DNA of 24,797 bases from Opitutaceae bacterium. Its GTDB lineage: Bacteria > Verrucomicrobiota > Verrucomicrobiia > Opitutales > Opitutaceae. Both the position numbers and the translations under genes were made by a program. Positions 7,768-15,500 of this stretch are shown in pieces; the first letter of the stretch is position 1, and each line of letters opens with the position of its first letter. A model generated the notes under the pieces. It was not told the origin of the DNA. It saw only the letters and a program-made list of their open reading frames with translations, and ran no database searches. Where the stretch lies: NCBI GenBank assembly GCA_005787865.1, contig SXZN01000169.1, positions 1-24,797 on the forward strand, in the 5' to 3' direction.

Positions 7768-8409
7768 TCAAGCTTGCTTGGCTTTTTTGCCGGCTCGGAT
7801 AATTACATCGTCGCCGTTAGCTCCTGGAATGCAGCCATTGACGAGGATTAGATTCTTGTCAGCGATGATCTGCACCACGCGCAAATTTTGCACGGTGCGA
7901 AATTGGCTACCCATATGACCTGGCATGCGCTGATTTTTCCATACACGACCAGGAGTTTGGCGCATACCCACCGAGCCGATGCGGCGATGAAACATGGAAC
8001 CGTGTGCGGCTGGACCGCCGCCAACACGAAAGCGCTTCACCACACCTTGAAAACCTTTACCCTTGGACACGCCGATCACATCGACGATCTGGCCTTCAGC
8101 AAAAATCGCTACGGTGATTACATCGCCGAGCTTTACCGCAGGAACCTCAGTTAGACGGACCTCATTCAGAACGCGTGGCGTGGCGTTTAACCCCGCCTTT
8201 TTCGCGTGATTGCTTTCCGCCTTAGACGCATTTTTTGTCTTCTGGGCGCCAAAGCCAAGTTGAACAGCGTTATAGCCGTCAGACGAAAGCGTCTTGATTT
8301 GAACAACCGGACATGGGCCGGCTTCCACGACGGTAACCGGGATCAAGACGTTTTGAGCGTCATAGACCTGAGTCATTCCGATTTTTTTTCCTAATAGTGT
8401 AGCGATCAT
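7768..8409 (-). CDS. rplC: 50S ribosomal protein L3
   Basis: L3 is one of the first proteins in 50S assembly; its loop reaches the peptidyl-transferase centre. The 213-residue product begins MIATLLGKKIGMTQVYD and has VIGVSKGKGFQGVVKRF, then GGGPAAHGSMFHRRIGSVG and TPGRVWKNQRMPGHMG, the conserved finger loop. Length is normal. It is preceded by a 100-nt gap after rpsJ with hairpins (see separate entries), which could carry a promoter or an autoregulatory leader. No SD is evident before ATG (CCACTTAGCCC). Confidence 0.99.
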   Translation of the reverse strand: MIATLLGKKIGMTQVYDAQNVLIPVTVVEAGPCPVVQIKTLSSDGYNAVQLGFGAQKTKNASKAESNHAKKAGLNATPRVLNEVRLTEVPAVKLGDVITVAIFAEGQIVDVIGVSKGKGFQGVVKRFRVGGGPAAHGSMFHRRIGSVGMRQTPGRVWKNQRMPGHMGSQFRTVQNLRVVQIIADKNLILVNGCIPGANGDDVIIRAGKKAKQA

Positions 8410-8419
8410 GGGCTAAGTG

Positions 8420-8455
8420 GTAGGTGGCAGTTTATTACCGTTTATTTAGACCTAC
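8420..8455 (-). promoter_or_regulatory. Leader stem upstream of rplC (GTAGGT/ACCTAC)
   Basis: Six-base arms GTAGGT (8450-8455) and ACCTAC (8420-8425) in the rplC leader are complementary and enclose about 24 nt. The 3' arm ends 11 nt before the rplC ATG, so pairing would occlude the ribosome-binding region. The 5' arm contains TAGGTCT, a word also found upstream of rpsL and rpoB. This could be an autoregulatory leader or a chance pairing; no function is shown. Confidence 0.3.
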
Positions 8456-8465
8456 TTTAACAAGG

Positions 8466-8481
8466 GCCGGGATTAGCCGGC
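8466..8481 (-). promoter_or_regulatory. GC-rich hairpin in the rpsJ-rplC gap
   Basis: Inverted repeat GCCGG / CCGGC with a 6-nt loop, in the 100-nt gap between rpsJ and rplC. It is not followed by a T-run (CCTTGTTAAAG follows), so it is not a classic intrinsic terminator. It may be a processing or leader structure. Confidence 0.35.
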
Positions 8482-8509
8482 TGGCTGCTAAGATGGTGAG
8501 AGGTGAAGT

Positions 8510-8818
8510 TTAGACGTTGATGGTGATATCGACGCCAGAAGGTAAATTAAGTTTTTTGAGTTCATCGACGGTTTGAGCGGTGGGCTCAAGAATATCAATG
8601 AGGCGCTTGTGAGTGCGTGATTCGAATTGCTCCATCGATTTTTTATCGACGTGCGGAGAGCGATTGACCGAAAGCTTTACGATATGAGTGGGAAGCGGGA
8701 TAGGCCCCGATACACGAGCACCGGAGCGCTTGGCGGTTTCCACGATTTCCACGGCGGATTGATCGATTACTCGATAATCGTAGCCTTGAAGTTTGATGCG
8801 AATGCGTTGGCCTTTCAT
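8510..8818 (-). CDS. rpsJ: 30S ribosomal protein S10 (NusE)
   Basis: S10 is in the 30S head; as NusE it binds NusB and boxA RNA in antitermination and contacts the NusG KOW domain. The 102-residue product has IRIKLQGYDYRVIDQSAVEIVETAKRSGARVSGPIPLPT-type sequence, HVDKKSMEQFESRTHKRLID and the end LNLPSGVDITINV; length is normal. It follows fusA after 27 nt rather than opening a separate S10 operon. The leader contains a 15-nt pyrimidine-rich element identical to one before rpsG, and no SD. Confidence 0.99.
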   Translation of the reverse strand: MKGQRIRIKLQGYDYRVIDQSAVEIVETAKRSGARVSGPIPLPTHIVKLSVNRSPHVDKKSMEQFESRTHKRLIDILEPTAQTVDELKKLNLPSGVDITINV

Positions 8819-8826
8819 GGCGATAT

Positions 8827-8841
8827 AAAGAACGAGGGTTA
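8827..8841 (-). repeat. 15-nt leader element, copy upstream of rpsJ
   Basis: TAACCCTCGTTCTTT (transcript sense), 8 nt before the rpsJ ATG, is identical to the sequence at 11536-11550 before rpsG. The 3' half CGTTCTTT resembles the boxA core of rRNA leaders (for example TGTTCTTTGA). The identity is directly visible; the boxA reading is inference. Confidence 0.6.
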
Positions 8842-8845
8842 AGAA

Positions 8846-11038
8846 TTAAGTACGAGCCGGGCCCTTCGCATTGGTCTCGACGATCTTGGCGAGTTGCGAG
8901 TTCGGAACCTGGGCAAAGTGAGAAGGCGTGATGGATGCGCTCGCTCTACCCTTCGATAATGAGCGAATGTCGGTGACATAACCGAAGAGTAACTCAAGAG
9001 GAACGTGCGCTGCAATGATGCACGCTCCCGATTTATTTTCCATGCTCTGAATCTGACCACGACGACGATTGATGTCCCCCAACAGATCGCCTTGATACTC
9101 TTCTGGGGTTGTCACCTCGACGCCCATGATGGGCTCGAGCAAAATCGGCCCAGCCTGCTTCATCGCATCCTTAAAAGCGAAAATACCTGCCATTTTAAAT
9201 GCGAGCTCGGAGGAATCGACTTCGTGAAAGGAACCATCGGTGATACGAATGATCACGTCCACAACCGGAAACCCAGCAACAACTCCATTATTTGAGCCTT
9301 CCAAAATACCTTCGGTTGCCGGCTTGATAAATTCCTTAGGAATAGAACCACCGACCGTCTCATTGATAACTTCGACGCCCTTACCTTTTACGTTAGGCTC
9401 GAGCTTAATAACAACGTGGCCATATTGGCCCTTACCGCCAGACTGACGGATAAATTTACCTTCGCCATCAGCGGCCTTGGCAATTGTTTCGCGATAGGCG
9501 ATCTGCGGCTTACCCGAGGTAGCCTCGACCTTAAATTCACGCTTCATGCGATCGCGAATAATATCAAGATGCAGCTCGCCCATGCCGGCGATAATGATCT
9601 GGCCCGTATCTTGATCTGTTTTAACGCGAAGGGTAGGATCTTCTGCTACTAAGCGCTGCAAAGCCATGCCCATTTTCTCTTGGTCAGCCTTTGAATTAGG
9701 CTCGATCGACATCGCGATGACCGGCTCGGGAAAAGAAGGTGGCTCCAGACGAATATCAAAATCTTCGTCGCAGAGCGTATCGCCTGTAATAACATCTTTC
9801 ACGCCAACGACGGCACAAATATCGCCAGAGTAAGCCATATCAATATCTTCGCGCTCGATAGCGCGCATTAATACCAGCCGAGAAACGCGTTCGCTGCGGC
9901 GAGTCCGCGGATTATAAACGGCCATACCGCGAGGCAATGTGCCGGTGTACACACGGAAAAACACCAGCTTACCAACAAAGGGGTCCGTCCAAAGTTTGAA
10001 GGCTAGACCAGCGAGCTTGCTCTTATCGTTAACGACGGCTTGCACAGGCTGTCCGTCACTATCTTGACCCTGCATCGGAGGAACATCGATGGGGCTTGGA
10101 AGGTAATTAACCACGCAATCAAGGAGACGCTGCACCCCTTTTTTCTTAAACGCGGAGCCAGGAATAACCCCAGTAAACTGAAGGGAAATCGTAGCCTTAC
10201 GCACTCCAAGCAAAAGCTCAGGTACAGAAATTTCTTGGCCGTTGAGGTATTTTTCCGCAATGACATCATCAAAATCACAAACAGCCTCGATGAGTTTATC
10301 TCGGTACTCTTTGACCTGCGCCTTCATATTGGCAGGAACTTCGCTAGTAATCGGATTCATCCCGAGCGGGTCTGTTGTATCGTCAAAAATATAGGCAATC
10401 TGCTGCACTAAATCGATAAGGCCGGTAAAATTCTCCTCAGCGCCAATCGGCAGGAAGAGAGGATGAGCGTTAGCTTTGAGCTTCTCGCGCATTTCCTCGA
10501 CTGCTCGGAAGAAATTAGCCCCAGTGCGGTCCATTTTATTAATGAAGGCGACGCGAGGAACTTTGTATTTGTTGGCTTGGCGCCAAACAGTCTCAGACTG
10601 AGGCTGCACTCCAGCTACTGCGCAAAATACGGCTACCGCCCCATCAAGAACGCGTAAGGAACGCTCGACCTCAGCGGTAAAATCCACGTGGCCTGGTGTA
10701 TCGATAATATTGATGCGCTGCTTGATCCCTTTCCAAGGGCCCCAAGAGGCATTCCAAGCACAAGAAATGGCCGCGGCCGTGATTGTGATACCGCGCTCGC
10801 GCTCTTGCTCCATCCAGTCGGTTACGGTGGTACCCTCGTGGACTTCGCCCATCTTATGGACGGCACCAGAATAAAATAAAATACGCTCGGTCGTAGTCGT
10901 CTTGCCCGCATCAATGTGCGCCGCAATGCCAATATTACGGGTCCACTCGAGAGGGAAAGGACGATCCTTGGAGTTAACCGGCGAGATATTCGCTTTATCG
11001 GTAACGACAACAATACTAGGTGAGGCAGAGACAGACAT
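8846..11038 (-). CDS. fusA: Translation elongation factor G
   Basis: EF-G is the GTPase that drives tRNA-mRNA translocation and, with RRF, ribosome recycling. The 730-residue product has the P-loop AHIDAGKT (40-47), DTPGH (113-117) and NKMD (167-170), then domain II (FKLWTDPFVGKLVFFRVYTG), domain III (EKMGMALQRLVAEDPTLRV), domain IV (GGKGQYGHVVIKLEP) and domain V (EPIMGVEVTTPEEYQGDLLGDINRRRG region). Compared with E. coli it has about 20 additional N-terminal residues; the start is supported by an AAGGAA SD 10 nt upstream, and no internal ATG precedes the G domain. It follows rpsG by 12 nt and is followed by rpsJ, not tuf. Confidence 0.99.
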   Translation of the reverse strand: MSVSASPSIVVVTDKANISPVNSKDRPFPLEWTRNIGIAAHIDAGKTTTTERILFYSGAVHKMGEVHEGTTVTDWMEQERERGITITAAAISCAWNASWGPWKGIKQRINIIDTPGHVDFTAEVERSLRVLDGAVAVFCAVAGVQPQSETVWRQANKYKVPRVAFINKMDRTGANFFRAVEEMREKLKANAHPLFLPIGAEENFTGLIDLVQQIAYIFDDTTDPLGMNPITSEVPANMKAQVKEYRDKLIEAVCDFDDVIAEKYLNGQEISVPELLLGVRKATISLQFTGVIPGSAFKKKGVQRLLDCVVNYLPSPIDVPPMQGQDSDGQPVQAVVNDKSKLAGLAFKLWTDPFVGKLVFFRVYTGTLPRGMAVYNPRTRRSERVSRLVLMRAIEREDIDMAYSGDICAVVGVKDVITGDTLCDEDFDIRLEPPSFPEPVIAMSIEPNSKADQEKMGMALQRLVAEDPTLRVKTDQDTGQIIIAGMGELHLDIIRDRMKREFKVEATSGKPQIAYRETIAKAADGEGKFIRQSGGKGQYGHVVIKLEPNVKGKGVEVINETVGGSIPKEFIKPATEGILEGSNNGVVAGFPVVDVIIRITDGSFHEVDSSELAFKMAGIFAFKDAMKQAGPILLEPIMGVEVTTPEEYQGDLLGDINRRRGQIQSMENKSGACIIAAHVPLELLFGYVTDIRSLSKGRASASITPSHFAQVPNSQLAKIVETNAKGPART

Positions 11039-11050
11039 GCTTATAATTCC

Positions 11051-11524
11051 TTACCAGCGGAGATGAGCAAAGGCGCGATTCGCCTGGGCCATCTTATGCA
11101 TCTCTTCCTTCTTCTTAACCACCGAACCCGTATTGTTGTACGCGTCGATAATTTCTGCGGCGATAGCATCGCGCATTGGCGTTCCCTTGCGGCCAGTTGC
11201 TGCATTAACCATCCAACGAAGAGCCAATGATTCTTGGCGCTCAAAAGATATCTCTACCGGCACCTGATAAGTAGCCCCGCCGACACGACGGCTCTTAACT
11301 TCCAGCTTGGGACGCGCATTTTCCATCGCCCCCATCAATAAATCAACCGGGTCGCCCTTTTGCAGCTTTTCGCTTACGCGCTCAAAAGCACCGTAAACAA
11401 TACGCTCAGCAAGCGTACGCTTACCGCTTTTCATAATTACATTAATAAGATGAGTCACCAGAGCGCTGTTATAGCGAACATCTGAGACGGGCGGACGATG
11501 AGTAGCTCTACGGCGACGTGACAT
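11051..11524 (-). CDS. rpsG: 30S ribosomal protein S7
   Basis: S7 nucleates the 30S head and lies at the E site; in E. coli it represses the str operon by binding the rpsL-rpsG gap. The 157-residue product, MSRRRRATHRPPVSDVRY...GKRTLAERIVYGAFE...KLEVKSRRVGGATYQVPVEI...RWMVNAATGRKGTPM...GSVVKKKEEMHKMAQANRAFAHLRW (shown in part), is a standard S7. The gap after rpsL is only 23 nt, too short for the long E. coli S7 target, but contains the 15-nt element shared with rpsJ. No SD is present. Confidence 0.99.
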   Translation of the reverse strand: MSRRRRATHRPPVSDVRYNSALVTHLINVIMKSGKRTLAERIVYGAFERVSEKLQKGDPVDLLMGAMENARPKLEVKSRRVGGATYQVPVEISFERQESLALRWMVNAATGRKGTPMRDAIAAEIIDAYNNTGSVVKKKEEMHKMAQANRAFAHLRW

Positions 11525-11535
11525 GGCGGCTTAAA

Positions 11536-11550
11536 AAAGAACGAGGGTTA
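11536..11550 (-). repeat. 15-nt leader element, copy upstream of rpsG
   Basis: TAACCCTCGTTCTTT (transcript sense) directly after the rpsL coding region; its TAA is the rpsL stop codon. It is identical to 8827-8841 before rpsJ. Both leaders also end in CGCCATG at the start codon; the spacing from element to ATG is 11 nt here and 8 nt at rpsJ. Possible boxA-like or S1-binding element. Confidence 0.6.
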
Positions 11551-11934
11551 GGAGGCCTTAACGGCTTTCGGGCGCTTAACGCCGTACTTGGAGCGGGACC
11601 GACGGCGCTTCTCAACACCAGTGGCGTCGAGAGTTCCGCGTACGATATGATAGCGAACGCCGGGAAGATCCTTCACGCGGCCGCCGCGGACGAGCACAAT
11701 AGAATGCTCCTGCAAATTATGCCCTTCATCGGGGATATAGGAAATGACCTCAACGCCGTTAGTTAGGCGAACTTTGGCAACCTTACGGATAGCCGAATTA
11801 GGTTTCTTGGGCGTGCGGGTCATAACCTGCACGCAAACGCCGCGCCGGAAGGGATTACCCTGCAACGCCGGAGCCTTGGACTTCGCGACAATCCGGCGAC
11901 GTCCTTTTCTCACGAGTTGGTTGATGGTTGGCAT
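11548..11934 (-). CDS. rpsL: 30S ribosomal protein S12
   Basis: S12 is at the decoding centre and controls accuracy and streptomycin response. The 128-residue product starts MPTINQLVRKGRRRIVAKSK and contains TPKKPNSAIRK (41-51) and GRVKDLPGVRYH (85-96); both classical streptomycin-site lysines are wild type, and D89 is the residue that RimO methylthiolates in E. coli. The ATG at 11934 is chosen over an upstream in-frame codon at 12003 because it gives the canonical N-terminus and length. No SD; the leader is pyrimidine-rich (ACCTTCCATCATCCCAC). It opens the str operon after a gap of about 620 bp. Confidence 0.98.
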   Translation of the reverse strand: MPTINQLVRKGRRRIVAKSKAPALQGNPFRRGVCVQVMTRTPKKPNSAIRKVAKVRLTNGVEVISYIPDEGHNLQEHSIVLVRGGRVKDLPGVRYHIVRGTLDATGVEKRRRSRSKYGVKRPKAVKAS

Positions 11935-11975
11935 GTGGGATGATGGAAGGTTTGAAAAACGGGAAAGGGGCGCGG

Positions 11976-12003
11976 AACCTACCGGAGGCGAAGCCCCCCG
12001 CAA
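11976..12003 (-). promoter_or_regulatory. Candidate promoter P1 for the rpsL operon
   Basis: TTGCGG (12003-11998), 16-nt spacer, TAGGTT (11981-11976). A start about 7 nt further would leave a leader of roughly 35 nt before the rpsL ATG. The -35 fits TTGxxx; the -10 fits TATAAT only at the first two and last bases. The position, just upstream of an operon that follows a strong terminator, argues for a promoter here. Confidence 0.4.
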
Positions 12004-12065
12004 GCACTATTTCGCGCTTTATATATAAAAACAAATTCAGGGAGAAATTACCCAGAATTTATCTT

Positions 12066-12101
12066 ACAGAGACCTACGCAGTTTAGCTGCTGAGGCCGCA
12101 A
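12066..12101 (-). promoter_or_regulatory. Candidate distal promoter P2 or shared element upstream of rpsL
   Basis: A second TTGCGG (12101-12096) lies 19 nt before TAGGTC (12076-12071), repeating the words of P1. The TAGGTC is part of TAGGTCTCTGT, an 11-mer found again 33 nt upstream of rpoB (20543-20553). The 19-nt spacing is long for a housekeeping promoter, so this may be a different kind of site. Confidence 0.3.
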
Positions 12102-12120
12102 TTAACGAACCGAACGTTAA
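12102..12120 (-). repeat. Inverted repeat upstream of rpsL
   Basis: TTAACG / CGTTAA, 6-bp perfect arms around a 7-nt centre (TTCGGTT in transcript sense), immediately upstream of the TTGCGG of P2. It could be an operator-like palindrome; no further support is seen. Confidence 0.3.
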
Positions 12121-12140
12121 GAAAAGCATGTCACTTACTT

Positions 12141-12153
12141 GCACTTCAAGTGC
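12141..12153. repeat. Short palindrome GCACTTCAAGTGC
   Basis: A 13-nt palindrome (6-bp arms, 1-nt centre) in the rpoC-rpsL gap. Symmetric sites like this are typical of dimeric DNA-binding proteins, but a single copy in AT-rich sequence is weak evidence. Confidence 0.25.
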
Positions 12154-12501
12154 TAAATTATGAAAAATGAAGAAAAGTTGCTCACAATCGACTGCAACCC
12201 AGCCCAAACCATCGTGATGGCTCCCTTCCCTGCCTATCGATCGGAATCAAATAAGGCAAAATATCACCCCCCCCTTTTTTTATCCCGCTACTAAATTCCA
12301 TGATTAGATCAGGTGTCCTCCGACAAAAATCATCCAATCGCTACGGCTACGATGAAGCGAACGAGCCAAACAAGAAACTGAACCATTTAGTACTCAGAGC
12401 CCTCCGCGCGATGCCTAAATAGCGGTAGAACGCGCTGATTAGCTGCCGGCATTTTTTAAATACCCTAGCGTTCGCTTTGCTTGAAATGCTAAATTTTTAG
12501 C
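12154..12501. other. Gene-poor part of the rpoC-rpsL gap, with a C8/T7 tract and mini-ORFs
   Basis: No protein gene of recognisable family, tRNA or rRNA is visible here. The region holds a homopolymer pair (eight C at 12267-12274, then seven T on the plus strand at 12275-12281) and, on the minus strand, four very short consecutive open frames: 12387-12452 (21 codons), 12330-12386 (18 codons, hydrophobic, starting directly after the previous stop), 12304-12333 (9 codons, ATGA overlap) and 12182-12301 (39 codons, running through the homopolymer tract). None has a well-placed SD. An inverted repeat TGCTAAA/TTTAGCA (12487-12502) follows the rpoC terminator. Confidence 0.5.
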
Positions 12502-12533
12502 AAAAAAAAGCCGCGAATTTTCGTTCGCAGCTT
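12502..12533 (-). terminator. Intrinsic terminator after rpoC
   Basis: In transcript sense: AAGCTGCGAA, 6-nt loop CGAAAA, TTCGCGGCTT (10-bp stem with one G-U pair), continuing directly into a run of eight T. It begins 22 nt after the rpoC stop codon. This is a textbook Rho-independent terminator and separates the rpoBC unit from the rpsL unit. Confidence 0.93.
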
Positions 12534-12555
12534 AGAATTTTTTATCTGCGACCGC

Positions 12556-15500
12556 TCAGCTAGCAGCAGCCACAGTCTTTGGTGTTTCGTCCATCGGAAT
12601 TTCACCACCGAGCGGGAGCGTTACCTTGAGCTTCTTGTAACCAGGCCAGCCCGTGCCAGCAGGAATCAAATGGCCCATGATAACATTTTCCTTGAAGCCC
12701 TTGAGGTGGTCGACCTTGCCCAGCGTCGAAGCATCAGTTAAGACACGAGTCGTCTCTTGGAAAGAAGCGGCGGAGATGAAACTCTCTGTCTCAAGCGAGG
12801 CCTTGGTGATGCCCAAGAGGATCGGCTCAGCTTCGGCGGGTTTACCACCAGCCGCGTCGATACGCTTGTTTTCGCGCAAGAATGCCACGCGATCAATTTG
12901 CTCACCCCAAAACCACTCGGTATCACCTGGATCAGAAATGCGTACCTTGCGGAGCATCTGACGGATGATGACTTCAATGTGTTTATCGTTGATTGTAACA
13001 CCTTGAAGACGATATACTTCCTGAACTTGTCCGATGAGGAATTCGTACAATGCAGTTGGCCCGAGAATCTCAAGAATCTCGTGTGGATCAGCTGAGCCTT
13101 CTGTCAAATGTTGGCCCTTATGAACTACATCGCCAGCCTGCACGATGATATGCTTACCGTGCGGGATAAGATGCTCTTCCTCGGAGCCAGCCTCTTCATG
13201 GCGAACCACGAGCTTGCGCTTGCCGCGAATCGATCCTTCAAACGAAACGACACCTTCAATACGCGCCATTTCGGCGGCTTCCTTTGGACGGCGAGCTTCG
13301 AAGAGCTCAGCCACACGGGGAAGACCACCCGTAATATCCTTGGTGACAGAGGCCTGACGAGGCGTCTTAGCCAGCAAGGCACCTGGGGTGATAATGTCAC
13401 TTTCTGCGACAGAGATCTGCGCCCCGGTAGGAATTGAATAAGCGGCAACCGGTTTCCCGTGGTCGTCGCGAACCTCAATCTGCGGATTAAGATCTTCTTT
13501 GTGTTCGATAACAACAGTCGCAATGCGGCCAGTGGACTCGTCGAGCTCACGCTTAACCGTTACCCCTGGGATCATATCCTTGAAGTGCAGCGTACCAGCC
13601 TTCTCAGACAGGACTGGAATGTTGTAAGGATCCCATTGGGCAATCGTATCACCCTTCGTAACTTTCGCCCCGTCGGTGACCGACAGGAAGGTGCCAACCA
13701 CGATAGGGTAGGACTCTAGCTCGCGATCATTTTCATCAATAATCAGGAGTGAGCCAGTCTTGTTGAGAACAATATTGAAGCCTTCTGCGGTTTGTACGAG
13801 CCGAAGGCCGCGATATTTAACGAGACCGGAATTACGGACCTTGATCTCAGGGTTCTTAGAGCCAGCAGAGGCAACGCCACCGATGTGGAACGTGCGCATG
13901 GTGAGCTGCGTACCAGGTTCACCAATAGACTGCGCGGCGATGATACCAACGGAGTCACCAATTTTTGCCACTTTATTGGTGGCGGGGTTAATGCCGTAAG
14001 ATTTGGCGTCGATGCCCTGTTCACTGGTAGAAGTGAGCGGAGAAAGCACTTTGACGCGCTCAATGCCCGAGTCTTCAATGCGCTTGGAGAATTCCTCAGT
14101 AATAAGTTCGCCGGCATCAACAATCGTTTTAGTTGGATTGAGTGGATCGAAGATATCGTCGGCGGAGAAGCGACCTACGATGCGCTCTGCCAGGGTCACC
14201 AACATGGTTTCGCCTTCGAAGATAGCTTTCTTCCAGATACCATCGCGAGTGCCGCAATCCTCTTCAGTGACGACAGCGTCCATAGCCACATCGCAAAGCT
14301 TGCGCGTCATGTAACCAGCGTCAGCCGTCTTGAGCGCCGTATCAGCGAGACCCTTACGGGCACCGTGCGTGGAGATAAAGTATTCAAGCACAGTGAGACC
14401 TTCGCGGAACGAGGACAGGATGGGGCGCTCAATGATTTCGCCCGAAGGCTTGGCCATTAACCCTCGCAGGCCGCACAATTGACGAACCTGCTGCTTGTTA
14501 CCGCGGGCGCCCGAATCCATCATGATATAGACTGGATTGACCTCAGGCTTGCCGTCATTGTTTTCGAGCTTGGCAAAGACAGCTTTCGCGATGCGATCGG
14601 TCGCACCGGTCCAGATATCGATGATCTTGTTATAGCGCTCACCGGAGGTGATAATACCCTTTTTATATTGGGATTCGACCTCGTCGACCTTCTTACGGGC
14701 ATCATGCACGATCTCCTTCTTATTCTCCGGGATAATCATGTCGTCGATACCGATCGAGATGCCGGCCTGCATAGCGGTCTGGAAGCCCAGTTCCTTCAAT
14801 CGATCGAGCGTTTCCACCGTCACGCGATCACCAGCAACCTTATACGTATTGAGAATGAGATCGCCCAGCTTGCCCTTTGGCACTGGGAAATTAATGAAGC
14901 CCAATGCAGGTGGCCAAATTTCATTAAAGATTACTCGGCCCACGGTAGTACGAAGCACTTTACGCTCCTTGTTACCGTAAACAGTGTCTTTCTTGAAATC
15001 GGGATTCGGCACCTCAATCCAATCGTGCATTTTGAGGGCCCCATCGGCCTTAACATAAAGCACTTCTTGGAGACCAGAGAGCAAAGGCAACCGTATGCCC
15101 TTCGCGGGCTTTGTGCGCGGCTCAATGGTGAGATAATACGCACCCAAGACGATGTCTTGGGACGGAGTGAGGATCGGCTTACCCGAGGACGGCGAGAATA
15201 TATTATTCGTCGACATCATCAGTAGCTTACACTCGAGGATAGCCTCAAGCGATAAGGGCACGTGGACAGCCATTTGGTCGCCGTCGAAATCTGCGTTGTA
15301 AGCGGTACAGACGAGTGGATGCACGCGGATAGAAGATCCCTCGATCAGCACTGGCTCGAAAGCTTGGATCGAAAGGCGGTGCAAAGTCGGCGCGCGATTA
15401 AGCAATACCGGATGCCCCTTCGTAACTTCTTCGAGAATGTCCCATACTTCTGGAGATTTCTTTTCAATCATCTTGCGCGCGCCGCGAACGGTGTGCACGA

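Noticed and set aside
10705..10770. Apparent insertion before DTPGH in EF-G
   Set aside because: Compared with E. coli EF-G, which has a similar loop, it is only about two residues longer.
11935..12003. N-terminal extension of rpsL
   Set aside because: The extra residues are encoded in the leader that holds the candidate promoter; MPTINQLVRK is the family start.
12267..12281. C8/T7 tract as a phase-variation switch
   Set aside because: It lies in noncoding sequence or at best in a 39-codon frame with no SD; there is no gene whose expression it would clearly switch.
12154..12501. tRNA, rRNA or IS remnant in the rpoC-rpsL gap
   Set aside because: No cloverleaf, no rRNA-like sequence, no terminal inverted repeats with target duplication and no transposase motif could be found by eye.
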